Origin: Trichoderma breve
Taxonomy: Eukaryota > Ascomycota > Sordariomycetes > Hypocreales > Hypocreaceae
Assembly (NCBI RefSeq): GCF_028502605.1
Contig: NC_079234.1
Span: 5,332,001 to 5,396,000 of the forward strand
Direction: 5' to 3'
DNA length: 64,000 nucleotides
The translations under genes were made by a program, and so were the position numbers. Every line of letters begins with the position of its first letter. The stretch's first letter is position 1. Of the stretch, positions 46,601 to 58,504 are shown piece by piece. The notes under the pieces were generated by a model that was not told the origin of the DNA, searched no databases, and saw nothing but the letters and a program-made list of their open reading frames with translations.

Positions 46601-47253
46601 TTGTCGAAATGCTCCTCCTCGTCGGTAACCGAGTGTCCAACATGGTCTGGGAAGCTAAACTTGACCAGACTCAAAAGCTAGGAGCGCAAGCAAACCGCGA
46701 GCGACGCTTAAGATACATCACTGCGAAATATGTGGAGCGCGCATTTGTCGATCCTATTTCGCCGACTCTTTCACGATACGCTTCAGCGGACGAGACTTTG
46801 TTGGCTGCTATTAAGAAGAACGAGATCCAGCAAGTACTCTACGCTTTGGCGCTGGGGGCAAACCCAAATGTTGTGGATAGGATGCGAGGGACGCACGCTG
46901 TGTGGCTAGCGCTTGCGGCCGCAGACCCAGCTTCACCGTCTCCCATTCCTGGTCAAAGCTCAACAGACTCTGAGAACAAGCCAGTGCCTTTCCCCGTAGC
47001 CGAACTGCTGATTCAGAATGGCGCGGAAATCCCAGCATCTCTTCCGGCATTCCCGCTCGGAAGGTACGCGCAGCAATATTACGAACAGAAGAAGGGCAAA
47101 GGGTTCACCATTGGCGGCAACGATACGGTGCCCTCGTTACCCACCAGCGGCAGCAGCTCCGCTGATAGGCTTCTGAAAGACAAGGAAGTTCGCCTTCAGA
47201 AGCGAGTGAGTGCAGGGGGGAGGCTGGCAAGGTCGCCCATCCCGGAAAAATAG
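43647..47253 (+). CDS. BAR-PH-ArfGAP-ankyrin protein (Csx2-like)
   Basis: This 1105-residue Arf GTPase-activating protein has the domain order of S. pombe Csx2 and animal ACAPs. Exons: 43647-43710, 43769-43902, 43963-44352, 44405-44471, 44530-45871, 45933-47253. An N-terminal beta-rich region of about 200 residues comes first. A BAR coiled coil spans about 304-540, then a PH domain about 640-750. The ArfGAP zinc finger has cysteines at 837, 840, 858 and 861, and IHRSLGTH supplies the arginine finger. Ankyrin-like repeats lie near 950-1060 (ALGANPNVVD, LIQNGAEIP). It should sense curved membrane and inactivate Arf in endocytic or Golgi traffic. The zinc-finger spacing is C-x2-C-x17-C, one residue longer than in ACAPs. 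The start was chosen at MGNVSSRP, which joins in phase to exon 2. Confidence 0.9.
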
Positions 47254-49032
47254 GAGCCCAAATTCTGGGATCGATTGGCGGGATTCACGCTATGCTATCA
47301 AATGTACGAGGCGCATTGGCTCCGCAGCTTCAGATGAGCTAGTGGCATCGATTCTACGCATGTACATTTGCTTTGATGATGGACATCATTATTATTGTTA
47401 TCTGGCTTTTCTTTTCAAGGGGAGGCGGCCTGGTGTGATGCGACGTGATGCGGTGACTTGGGGTGGCATGGCGTTCTTGGAGCAGTGTCTTGACGACTGG
47501 AAAGAGAAGCTATATGAAGACTTGCACGAGTCGATATGATTACGATGGAAAAAGGCTCGATAATGGGTGCCCAAGCGTTTTTTCTGGAGAAATATGGTTA
47601 GAGGGCCACGGGAGTGTAATATTGGAAAGGTATAATTGTGCTGGGTAGTAGGAAAACTAGTGATTAATGATTAATGGAAACATGAGATGGGGGAGAAAGC
47701 TCCAATGTTACGGCTGGAAAAGAGGGTATCAGAGATAGATAGCAAACAAGTTAGCTATACTTTATGCTGCAACAGCATCTTGGCTATCTGATAATGGAGA
47801 TGACAAGAGTTAATTCGTATGTACTGCAAATCGCGCAGGCTCTCATCACATGTGAATATGCTGATTTGGCCGTCCTCCCATGTGTACCTACCTGAGGCCA
47901 CAAGTCATAGGCAGAGACGGAGGTTCTTCTAGTATACAGAGATTTTCTAGTAGCAAATTCTTGTGCAACTTGGGAAAAGTAGGTGCGTCCTGCTGAAGCG
48001 TCTACTGACTTCATTTCGCCACAACTTGAGGCGTGACACTGACACTTTGATGTCCACGCTGAAAAAAGGCGTGATCCAAGCAGTTTAGATATGACGGGGC
48101 CATACGCCCTCCGGTATCGTTATCGTGACTGAGGCTGAGAAGGACTTACAAGGTCATGGAAATGGGGACCTCGTGTATCTCTCAAATGAAGGAAGTGGCT
48201 GTGGCAGGTGACTATCTGGCAAGGGAGCGGGGACTGATGCCTCGAAGGCAGCCTTGCAAGTTGCAGGGAATTAAATGGCGAGCAAGTCATTTGCCGGCAT
48301 GTGAGTGCGAGATACGTGGAGCTGTGTACAAATATGATCGAGACTTTAGTTTGTCTGTCAAACGCCATGCAGATGGCTGAGCCATGTGAAATACGAAACT
48401 TAATATCATCCCAAGCTTGGAGAGGTACAAAATCTGCCTACAAGAATGAGATGGTCATCTCAACCACAGCTGGGATGTTCTGATAGCTTTGCAGCCACCG
48501 GACTGACCTACCAAAGAAAGGCCTTTCCATTTCCATTAAGCACCATGAATTTTTAATCCTCCCATGACAGTGTAATAAGTCAGCTGGTCCGCGCACCGAG
48601 AGAGCACCAGACGCAAGGGACGGCAGGTACCTCTTACTTGCATGGAACTCCCCAAGCTGCCTTAATGGTAGCACCATACCTTAATTGCTTAGCACGCCCT
48701 AGCACCGCCCGGTAATCGAGCTGTGACTCAAAAGTACCTCTTACTTCTCATCTCCCGTGCCACTTCCCATCGGACAGGTACCGCTACCAGAGGGTGTCTC
48801 AGTGTCTCACCAGGTGCTGTAGCGGGTCCCAAGTGCAGTGACAAAGTGCTTCCCTTCTAGGCTCCCAGCCCAGTTTCTCACATCCTGGACATATTATTCA
48901 CGGTAATATTAGGTATACGAGGAACAAGCATCGCCCAACCACCAAGCAGTCTTCAAACATCTGTGAATCCCCCTCGCCTGAGGATTATCAACAGCCAATA
49001 TTCGGCGCCTCCGATCAGCGCTTCGGAGGACC
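47254..49032. other. Intergenic region between the ArfGAP and kinase genes
   Basis: It holds the 3' UTR of the ArfGAP gene and the promoter of the checkpoint kinase gene. Frames up to 109 residues are short, overlapping and unrecognisable. No gene is seen. Confidence 0.55.
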
Positions 49033-51356
49033 ATGGCGCACCGAAGCGAAAAGAGCCAATTGAAACGGCCTCGCGTACGTCCTCTGGCCGCCGACGCCCC
49101 GTCACTGCACCGGCAACTCTTCGTGATCCATTGGCATCGTTGCTAACCTCTCTCTCGCAGGGCTCGCTGCCGGAAGATGGTACAGACTCCAAGAAGCCCC
49201 GTAGGTCCGACCGCTTGGCCCACGCCGACCCGGACAAGACTCCCGTGTCGCGCGAGCATCAGCTGCCGTCGCCCGTCACAAACAATGCCACCGAGGGCTC
49301 GACAGAGCTTCCCAAGGAGCACACAGCGACTCCTCCCGTAGCCGTGGCCGACGAGCTCACTCCCAGGAAGGCTCCCGATAGCTTGGGCCAGAGCCAGGCG
49401 CTGTCGTCTCCGCCGCAGGACACGCAGCCGCTCAGCCAGTTCATCGACCGGCACCCGGCTTTCTCTGACGATGTTGTGGACGAGATCAAGGAAGGTGTTT
49501 GGGGTTATCTAGTCCCCTTGGACCCTAAATATGGCGACAAGCCTTTGGTGCTCAAAAAACGCGTCTCATGTCCCCTTCCTGATACCGTGGAAGCTGCCGC
49601 GGACGGCGCAGTGCAAGACAACAACGAGTCATCGGCCGTGAAGGAAGAAGAGGCATATGAGAAGACCAAAGTAAAGGGTGTTGCAGCTGGAGGGTATCTG
49701 ATTGGACGTCACCCCGAGTGTGGTAAGATATACCTGATGAGACTGGTGCCTAGTTTTGATGTGGAGACCAGCCAATGCTAACGAATAGTTGGTAGACGTG
49801 GTTGTTAGCGAAGGAGTCGTTTCCAACCGACACTGCCTTATTTTCGCGGAAAACGTCGGGACAGATACCGTAGCAGTTGTAGAAGACGTGTCGAGCAATG
49901 GAACGTACGTCAACGAGGCTCTCGTCGGGCGCAACCAGCGTCGCGAACTAGAGGACCAAGATGAAATTGCCGTTCACGGCAAGGCAAGATTTGTCTTCAG
50001 ATATCCCCAGAGCCGGCAAACGAGCGCGTTTTCACAACAGTACACGCTCATGGAAAAGCTCGGAAAGGGCCACTTTGCAGAGGTTTATCTGTGTGTAGAG
50101 AAATCAACCGGCAAGCGATATGCCGTCAAGATCTTCACCAAACATCCCGGCGCCAAGGAGGACAAGTCTAAGACCGAAGGCCTGCAGCAGGAGATTGGTG
50201 TTCTGATGGGCGTCAGCCATCCTAACGTTCTTTGCCTCAAAGATACCTTTACTGAGCGCGACCACGTTTACTTGGTCCTGGAGCTTGCTCCCGAAGGCGA
50301 GCTGTTTAACTACATTGTCAGGAAGCAGAAGCTCAGCGAAGACGAGTCGAGGAAACTGTTCCTACAACTCTTCCAAGGCATCAAATATCTGGTAAGGTTC
50401 CTATGCTTTTGTATATGCCTTCCTCGCCATCAAAGCGTGTTTCTAACGCCCTTCCTCTCCTAGCATGATCGCAATATTGTACACCGAGACATTAAGCCAG
50501 AGAATATCCTGCTTGTGGACCAAAACTTGCATGTGAAGCTGGCCGATTTCGGATTGGCAAAGATTATAGGAGAAGAATCATTCACAACGACGCTTTGCGG
50601 AACTCCCAGCTATGTCGCCCCGGAAATTCTGGCCGATACTAAGAATCGAAAGTACACCAAAGCCGTTGATATTTGGTCTCTCGGCGTTGTGCTGTACATT
50701 TGCCTCTGTGGTTTCCCGCCTTTCTCTGATGAGCTCTTCTCACGAGACTTTCCTTTCACACTCTCTCAGCAAATTAAGAGTGGCCGGTTTGACTATCCAT
50801 CACCTTACTGGGACTCAGTCGGTGACCCAGCCCGTAAGTTTCCAGCTGTTCAAATAATAACATTTGCTTTAAGATTCCCCATCATATGCTAACTGGACTG
50901 CTCATAGTTGACTTGATCGATTGCATGCTAATCGTGGATCCGGAACGTCGCTACACCATCGACCAGTGCCTGAAACACCCATGGCTCACAGCCGGTGCAC
51001 CAGCTGTAAATGACAGCACCGGAGGGCTCGTGGGTGGTATCGAGGGACTGGAAGTTAACCGCCGAGCCCCTGTTAGAGAGAGAACCCTACTGGCGACACT
51101 TAACTCTGTGTCGATTGCTGCTGAGATAGACGGCGGAAGCAAGGGAACTCCTATCAAGGTGTTTTCTAAGAACAAACACCGTACGGCAAATGCACCACAT
51201 GAAGCCGGGCCGGCACACCAGCGAGCACCTGACGAGTTCATGGAAATGGGCGGCAAGGGAGACCAGCAGCTATTCGGCGATGACACCGGGAGCATCTATC
51301 CTGCCGGTGACATTGCTACGAAAAAGAAGGCAGCAGGTAAACCAAACGGCAAATAA
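49033..51356 (+). CDS. FHA-domain checkpoint kinase (Chk2/Cds1/PRD-4 type)
   Basis: This 672-residue Ser/Thr kinase is the Chk2-family DNA damage effector (Cds1 in S. pombe, PRD-4 in Neurospora). Exons: 49033-49074, 49161-49722, 49796-50391, 50464-50833, 50908-51356. An SQ/TQ cluster (S92-Q, T102-Q, S106-Q) would be the target of ATM/ATR kinases. The FHA domain (about 190-265) keeps GRH (196-198), SNRH (211-214) and NGT (236-238). In the kinase domain the Gly-rich loop is at 291-298, the catalytic lysine is K313, HRDIKPEN is at 407-414 and DFG at 428-430, followed by GTPSYVAPE. The tail after about 570 is basic. The long frame carrying the SQ/TQ cluster contains no ATG before the FHA domain. 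The short first exon (MAHRSEKS...) supplies the start and joins in phase. Confidence 0.9.
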
Positions 51357-52433
51357 ACGAAGTGATGATCTTTTAGTTGGCAACAACGAGCTTTCTCTGC
51401 TCTGGCTGATTGTTTCAGTCAATCATCGGAGTCTTTGTGTGTACATATAGAATTGGCAAGTCGGTGTGGTCTTTGGTATGGGAGATTTGGTCCGGATCCC
51501 TTTTTTCTTTCCCTTTTCACTTTTTCCTTTGTTGCGATTGCTGTTTTTTCTACTTTAATGTTACGCTTGTCTTTCGTTCGTTGGGATATATGCGGACTGC
51601 ATGACACGTTTGGGGGGCTTTAACGGAGACCAGCTGTCTCCTTTGGGCCTTGGGAAGGGTCCTATCTGGCCTCGTGAGCCAGGAAAAAAAGATTTGTGTT
51701 AGGGCAACAAGTAACTATAATAGCGATAACAAATAACAGCATCTTGCATCATATGGCCTTTGGGCTGGGACGTTGCATATACGACTACTGATGGATAATA
51801 CATTTCAAACGTAAACGTGCGTCAATCCAGCGAATATAAGTAACTTGAAAATGCTATCCAATTTAAATAGATTGCGGAGATATAAATAGATTTAGGAGAT
51901 ACGGATGGAGATCAAACAAAAATTACTTTCCCATCTAGGATATGTATTCATCTTCCTTGTCAATTTGCAGTCCCGCTTATTTTGTCCACTGTTTCATACA
52001 CATCTTGCCTTCACATTGTCAAGATGAAATTGCACGTGACACATCACATGGCCACCACTACTGCAGCGTCACCGCCCTCGCTTAGCTCCCACACTTTGAG
52101 AGCGGCAGAAAAATCGGCGGGGTGGGCATTGTCGGATTGAGATTGACCACAGAGAAAGGAGGGAGAAAAACGGCTGACCCCACCACAGGGCTATTCAGGC
52201 GCCGACCCTGTCAAAGACGCTCAACTTCACATTTTGCGGTTGTCCAGTGCCACGCCCACGCCTACGTCCACGCCCCCGCTCGCCCTCTCGTCCTCATTTG
52301 ATCGCAGGATCCAAGGCCATCACCAAGCCGAGACGGGACGACGCGAGACGAAAACGAGAACCTCACGCGAGCGAACCGACAGTTGTATCCGGTGTTTGGA
52401 CAGAGAAAGAAGGAAGAAAAAATAAGAGGCAAA
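51357..52433. other. Intergenic region upstream of eIF3m
   Basis: Its left part is the AT-rich 3' side of the kinase gene. Its right part is the promoter and GC/AG-rich leader of the eIF3m gene, with an E-box at 52033. No gene is seen. Confidence 0.6.
52033..52040 (+). promoter_or_regulatory. CACGTGAC E-box upstream of eIF3m
   Basis: CACGTGAC lies 400 bases before the eIF3m start codon. It matches the bHLH core used by Cbf1-type regulators. Use in vivo is inferred. Confidence 0.35.
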
Positions 52434-53813
52434 ATGCCGGGCGCCACGATCAACGGGCCGCAGCCCCAGCTGCTATTTGTCGATGGATCGTTCGAGGATC
52501 TTGCCCGGGAGATGGCTGAGTACCTCAAGTCTGAGGATGCCAAGCAGCTCCTGAGCGGCGACAAGGAGGTTCCCAAGGAGGAGGTTCTGTCAAAGCTGGT
52601 CGCGGCCTCGAGCGCCCTCAGCACCGTTCCCGAGAAGGAGTTCACTGCCGCCTCGAACCTGATGATCCACCTCGCCATGCAGTCTTCCGACCCCAAGAAG
52701 CTGCTGCCCACCCTCTGCGCCAACCTCTCCAAGCCTGTCATCAGCTCGCCCGTCCACGGCGCCGGCCTAGCGCTGAATGCGCTCGTCACCATTTTCAACC
52801 TCCTCGAGCCCAATGACCCCGTCCGCGCGCGAGTCTTCATGGAGATCCTCAAGTTCCTCAAGGCACACAGCTTGTTTGATGGCCTGCGGACTTACCTGGA
52901 GAAGCTGCCGGAGTGGATTGCGTCATGGGGAACCGATGCCGCCATGGAGAGGAAGATTTACGAGGACGTGGCTGATGTTGCCCTCGAGTCTGGAGAAGAA
53001 AAGTAAGAAAAGAAGAAAACCACATTGTTGCCCCAAATCACTATTGCGGAACACGGTATGCTGACGATGGTGTCCCTATTTAGCACTGCCTACGAGTTCA
53101 TCCTTAAGGCTCTCCGGACCTTTGATGGCGAGGGTGTTGGCTCCGAAGATGCCCAGAAGCTGTCTCTCCGCGCCCTCAAGATGGCCATTGCCTCCAACAC
53201 CCACTACCTTTTCCAGGACCTTCGCGCTATCCCCAGCGTGCAGGCCCTCAGCGACTCTCACCCCGTCTACTCCCAGCTTCTCGATATCTTTGCCGAGCAG
53301 GACCTTGAGGACTACAACGACTTCAACGACGAGCACAAGGGCTGGGTTGAGGAGCAGAAGCTGGACGGCGAGAAGCTGTACCGCAAGATGAGGCTCCTTA
53401 CCTTTGCCAGCTTGGCTGCCGCTACCCCCAGCCGCGAGGTTGAGTATGCCAAGATCACCAAGGCGCTCCAGATTCCCTCGGAGGAGATTGAGACATGGGC
53501 CATTGATGTTATCCGAGCTGGTCTCGTAGAGGGCAAGCTGTCACAGCAGCGCCAGATGTTCCTTGTCCACAAGGTCACCTACCGTGTGTTCGGTCAGAAG
53601 CAGTACCAGGAGCTGGCCACCCGTGTCGACCACTGGCGATCAACCCTGCAGAACGTCCTCGGAGTTTTGCAGCAGGAGCAGGCCAACGCAAAGGCCGCCA
53701 AGGCGCGCGAGATCCAGGAGCTGGAGCGAAAGCTGGCCAACGCCAGCACCGGAGGCCAGGAGGGCGGACGACGAAGACAGCCACAGCGCGAGAGGACAGA
53801 TAACGACGACTAA
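52434..53813 (+). CDS. Translation initiation factor eIF3 subunit M
   Basis: This 432-residue protein is eIF3m, a PCI-domain subunit of the eIF3 complex that recruits the 40S ribosome to mRNA in the cytosol. Exons 52434-53002 and 53084-53813 join in phase ([14 protein letters not shown]). The first 280 residues are helical repeats. The PCI domain spans about 285-370 and includes [34 protein letters not shown] and [12 protein letters not shown] Gln/Ala-rich helix and an Arg/Gly tail close the protein. Length and sequence fit the family. Codon use is strongly biased to C-ending codons, as expected for a highly expressed gene. The ATG at 52434 is the first in the frame. Confidence 0.95.
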
Positions 53814-54870
53814 AGCGTTGGTGGAACAGAACTGAATCGAAGATAGGACAGCCAGAAATTTAAAGGAGAGGGCTACAACAGAGAAAAATCAAAGGATTGG
53901 GGGGGTTCTGGCATGGGAGGGAGATATTTGATCGTTTGTGTTAATAGTACATCGCTGGGAATCCGATATCACGAGCCGGAGGATATTGCGAATGGCGTAG
54001 CCGGTTTAGCATATGATGTTTTTGTTAGACTTTCCTAGTATTACGAGCCTAGGAGGGGGAAAAAAAGCTATCGGTACAATAGAATTCCGAAAGAGAAAAA
54101 AATACTTAAAACATGAAAAGAATCAGGTTGATTTTGGAGTTTGACGTAGGCTAGACTGTTCTACTGCCGGATAGATACCCAGCAATATCTGCCCCTTGTC
54201 AAAGTGGATTAATGTCGTTATATGAAGCAATATTGTATTTATATATGGAGTTGAGTTTACTATAACAAGACCCAGAGAGAAGATAGGTTTTGCGAGAGCC
54301 GGGTTAACAAAGAGCCGTGAAGAACTCTCACAACAGTATTTTAGCAATACTAAGAATGATTCATGATACTAGGCAGTTACTATGCAACATAGAACACAGC
54401 AAGATTTATGCTCAACTCAGCAAACAAATAAGACGAAGATGTATCAATAATCAGGAGTTGATGAAATGCCCATTTCCCCCTGAACGCATCACGTGACGTC
54501 GCGTCCTGCCATTTGGGGGGGGTAATTTGCCATGCCTCCAATCTGCTCATTGCATAGACTTCTGTAATTGTTTCTTGTTGGACATTATAATAAGGTACAT
54601 ATACAGGGTATCTTTACTTTTCAAAAGTCAATTGGCTTTTCTACTTCTCCTTTCTTCATTCCATTCTTTCTCTCTTTACAGCTCACCTTTGTTTCCCACT
54701 GAGACAACCTTTTACTTTTAGTTGATCACCTGGACTTTGCACGCTTCAACCTCTGGGACAACACGACAGCTGCTGGCATCAGCCCACCAAGACGAACCCT
54801 CCGGACTACTGTGCCTACCTAACGGATCGGACACCTGACACAACGATCAAAGGACCCCAAAAACGAACCA
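53814..54870. other. Intergenic region upstream of the UMP kinase gene
   Basis: It holds the AT-rich 3' UTR of eIF3m and the promoter of the UMP kinase gene, with a composite CACGTG/TGACGTC element near 54.49 kb and a T/C-rich stretch at 54.6-54.7 kb. No gene is seen. Confidence 0.6.
54489..54500 (+). promoter_or_regulatory. Composite TCACGTGACGTC element
   Basis: A palindromic TCACGTGA (Cbf1/bHLH type) overlaps TGACGTC, a cAMP/ATF-type bZIP core. It lies about 370 bases upstream of the UMP kinase start. The overlap would make the two factor classes compete; that is inference. Confidence 0.45.
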
Positions 54871-55863
54871 ATGGCCTCCCCCATGTCGACCTCGTTGCGC
54901 CTCGCCAACCGCACTTTAGGCAAATCCGTCTCCACACGCGCAGCTTCCTGCTCGTCACCGCTTTACAAGTCTCGCGTCTTCCGTCAACAGCGCTTTTACT
55001 CCTCGCAAGAACCTCGCACCGGCGGATCGCAAATCAAGTTCTGGCCTTTTCTTGCGCTTATTGGATTGGGTACGGCGGGATATATTCAACTGGCAAACAC
55101 TCGTGTCAAAAGTGAGTGATGGTAGTTCCATGAGCCACGGATCCGGACCTTTGTTTCTTGGTTGCTGACAATTGCTTTTTCTTTATTGCTACGTGAAGAC
55201 ATGCCTCCCGCGACCGAAGTTGCCGCGCCTGCTGCGCAGCTTTCCCAGACCACGCCCGTCTTTGATCCCGCTGATGTGACTGTTGTCTTCGTGCTCGGCG
55301 GCCCCGGTGCCGGAAAGGGCACGCAATGCGCCAGACTTGTTGCCGAGCAAGGCTTCACCCATCTCTCCGCCGGCGACCTCTTGCGCGAGGAGCAGAACCG
55401 ACCCGGCTCCCAGTTTGGCCAATTGATCAAGGACTACATCAAGGACGGCCTCATCGTCCCTATGGAAGTGACCATCAAGCTGCTCGAGAACGCCATGACC
55501 GACGCCCTCCGCCAGAAGGGCACCACCAAGGGCCGCTTCCTCATCGACGGCTTCCCCCGCAAGATGGACCAGGCGCACAAGTTTGAGGAGGCCGTCTGCC
55601 CCGCCAAGCTCGTCCTGTTCTTCGACTGCCCCGAGAAGGTGATGGAGGAGCGCCTGCTGGAGCGTGGCAAGACGAGCGGCCGGACTGACGACAATGCCGA
55701 GAGCATTCGCAAGCGTTTCCGCACATTTGTCGAGACGAGCATGCCCGTTGTGAACTTTTACGAGGGCGAGGGCAAGGTCATCAAGGTTGATGCCACGCCT
55801 ACTCCCGAGAACGTGTTTAAGACTACGAACAAGCTTCTTACAGAGAAGCTGGCTTCTTCTTAA
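54871..55863 (+). CDS. URA6: UMP/CMP kinase with N-terminal mitochondrial-type leader (URA6-like)
   Basis: It encodes a nucleoside monophosphate kinase that phosphorylates UMP and CMP in pyrimidine nucleotide synthesis. Exons 54871-55111 and 55199-55863 give 301 residues. The kinase core (about 100-300) has the P-loop GGPGAGKGTQ, the DGFPRKMDQA motif, FFDCPE, and RGKTSGRTDDN in the lid. The first exon adds about 80 residues absent from yeast Ura6. This part is basic, Ser/Arg-rich and free of acids at first, and is followed by a hydrophobic segment (FWPFLALIGLGTAGY). That looks like a mitochondrial presequence plus membrane anchor. An ATG lies at codon 82, the second codon after the exon junction, and could start a shorter cytosolic form. 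The 3' UTR has a G-quadruplex-type run. Confidence 0.92.
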
Positions 55864-57096
55864 GAGGGGCCAAGAATTCTTGACCAGGGGGTACAAGATG
55901 TGGAATGAGGGGGAGGGGGAGGGGGAGGGGCGGTTGCAGGGATGATGCGACGATGGGATTTATAGAATTGGTGTTTTTTGTTTGGGTTGGGAGAGGGATT
56001 AAAGACAGCGCACATCTTATGATAGACTGTGGGATGGGAGGGGAGCAAGGTAGAAAATGATTGGGATTCTTGTACTACAGCCGATCGACGGCATTTTATT
56101 ATCATTATTATTATTACTGCCTTTACGGCTGGCTATAGACCTGGGGCTGATATCCACCTCGTCAAATATTATCATGTAGAGTATAAAATAGCACTTGTTA
56201 TCATCGTGTATGTGCCAGCATTAGGGAGAGTATTTCTTCCTTTCTCCTCTTGTGTTTTGGGACGCCTACAGAAACTGAAGGTTGTATCGTCATGTGTTCA
56301 TAATCTACGAACACAGAACACAGCAGACGGCAAAGCAAAGCCCTGGCAAGGCAGAATATCGCATTGAAAACCAGGCTCCCTTGCGATAAATGCACGCGAG
56401 CCATAAAGGATGTTCAGCTTTCGGCAGGCGGTCGAATCAAAACGGGGTTCGAAGCGCTTCCCCCAGCCTCGCTCTTTTGAGAAGAGGCGCACACACGAAA
56501 CACATGATGGATCAGCCAACAAAATCCGGATCCTGTCGAGATAGCTGGATAACAGCTGTGTTAGTTAGGGTATCTTGAAGCATACATGTGTACTGCCAGG
56601 TATTGATGTTATGGATATGTAGGCAGAATGATGGGGCAGCGCTGTAGATGATGCTGTTAGGTTAGCCAGCGCAGGATAGTGCCGCCAGATCCCCCAGAGC
56701 TAGGGCATGGGAAGCTTTAAGTGGCCGCCCGGGGATCCAACGTCCATCCCGCTGTCAAAAACCGCCTAGTTCTCCATGCTCGAACTTTAGGTTAACACTT
56801 ACTCCGTACTTCGTACATCATCTTCCATGACATTTCCCACGTGGAAAAGCAACGTTCTTATGGGTTTATGAGAGAAGCGTCCGTGCAAATTGCGGCACGG
56901 CCTCGTATTTTTGATCTAGCGACTGTCTTTTTGGCCTTTTTTGCTCCTTTTTTATTTCTTGGTGGTCGATTTTTTGGCGGCATCTCGAGTGCGCTGCAAG
57001 CTCACTTTGGATCTGGTTTTGGACGAGCTGTGTTCGGTTGACAGAGTATTGGGTTGGCATCAATCCTAATCAATCCTCAGAGCCTCTCGCGCTCCC
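55864..57096. other. Intergenic region between UMP kinase and GRF zinc-finger genes
   Basis: It holds the UMP kinase 3' UTR (with a G-rich run), an ATT microsatellite near 56.1 kb, one TACTCCGTA motif at 56800-56808 and the promoter of the zinc-finger gene. No gene is seen. Confidence 0.55.
55909..55930 (+). other. Potential G-quadruplex in the UMP kinase 3' UTR
   Basis: Three runs of five G and one run of four G are separated by single A bases on the sense strand, 46 bases after the stop codon. This meets the standard G-quadruplex pattern with one-base loops and would also be present in the RNA. Confidence 0.8.
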
Positions 57097-58504
57097 ATGG
57101 CGACGACGACACCTTCAAGCAATCGCTATCATAACGTCTATCCTTCGACACCGTCTTCCGAAAAGCGGAGGCTTAAGGGGCTTTGGCAACAGAACGAGTG
57201 GTGGTGTATGTTGTCTCTACTCTACTTCTTCTTCTCCTCTCTCTCCATGACCACACCGCTTCATCCAAATGCCATGATCACCTCTATCTTATATATTGCG
57301 TCTCACTTGAGACTTAACAACGAAAAATTGAAAGCGCTCAAGCAAGCTCACACATGACTCTCTACATCTAGGCAATTGTGACCCACGTGCAAAGGCCGTC
57401 CCGCGCGCCGTCACAGCAGACACTCCCAACTTGGGTAAATGGTTCTGGGCTTGCCCTCTTCGTGGTCCGCACGGGTGCGGTTTTTTTCTTTGGTTTGAAG
57501 AGGCGAAGCTGCGAGAAATTAGTCTTTTTGGTGACCGCTCGGGTGCTACCCCGTCGAAGCAGCCGTCCTTCACGCAGACCCGCCTCACAGACATTGGGTT
57601 CGAGATTCTGGGAAGAGACAGACGGCGGAGCGATCCCGGGAACTTGTTGACCGGAGAGATGGATGGCGAAGGAGAGGATGCGAAGCCTCCTCAGCGAGTG
57701 AGCTCGTCACAGCCAGAGGCGGAGACGGCATCAGACAAGGGCAAGGGCAAGGGCAAAGCAGTTGACACTGGCTCTGTTGGCTATGAGCCTCTTACTCCTG
57801 GCCCTAGCACTGGTGCCAAGCGCAAATATGATGTTTTTGCAGAAGACGACTTTGACGATCTGGGCTCGGATGAAGAGCGGCAGCTTGCCGACATGACGGA
57901 TAAGAGCGTCGAGAAGTTTATCCGCTCGCAGGCCTACGACGACCTCAAGGCAGCTGATGGCCAAGATGACGTTGTCGCCTCTTCGTCACGGCCAGTCGCC
58001 CGCACTCTCTTTCCCCAGGCACAGAGCTCCAAGCGCTCCAAATCTGTGTCCTTTGAAGAGCCTGAGGCGTTCCCTCCTGCGCCGACCAAGAGCAAAGACG
58101 CTCAATCCTCGCCAACTAGCACGCAACAGACGACCCCTCCCAGCAGCATGGATGCTCCTCCTCCGACTGTCCCTTCGTCGGCAATGACGGCAACCCAGCT
58201 GAATGACGATGACGAGAGGGAGGACAGCGACGATATTACGGAGCAAGTCATGAATCTTCTCCAGACAGAATCCATAAAGCCGTCCGTCCTCGAGTCCGTT
58301 CGAAACATTCTCGCCACGTCTATGCGACGGACCAGGGGTATCGCCATGGGTAGAGACTCTGCTCGGGCAGCCCTCGACGAAAAGAAGATTAAGATTGTGA
58401 GGTTGCAGGAGCGCATTGCGGTGCTCGAGAATGAGAAGCAGTCCTTGAACGGCCAGATTACGAATATCAAGGCCAGTTTAATGAAGATGTACGAGGACAA
58501 CTGA
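57097..58504 (+). CDS. GRF-type zinc-finger protein with C-terminal coiled coil
   Basis: This 413-residue protein has one GRF zinc finger near residues 37-80, with CNC at 37-39, then GKWFWACP and GCGFFLWFEEA. GRF fingers bind single-stranded nucleic acid and are found in repair enzymes such as APE2, NEIL3 and TOP3A. Here no enzyme domain accompanies the finger. Exons 57097-57205 and 57372-58504 join in phase, with the first zinc cysteine codon split by the 166-nt intron, which is long for this window. Residues 90-290 are acidic, Ser/Pro-rich and disordered, with a GKGKGKG stretch. The last 60 residues form a heptad-rich coiled coil (KIKIVRLQERIAVLENEKQ). A role in DNA damage response or recombination is inferred from the finger only. 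Confidence 0.85.
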
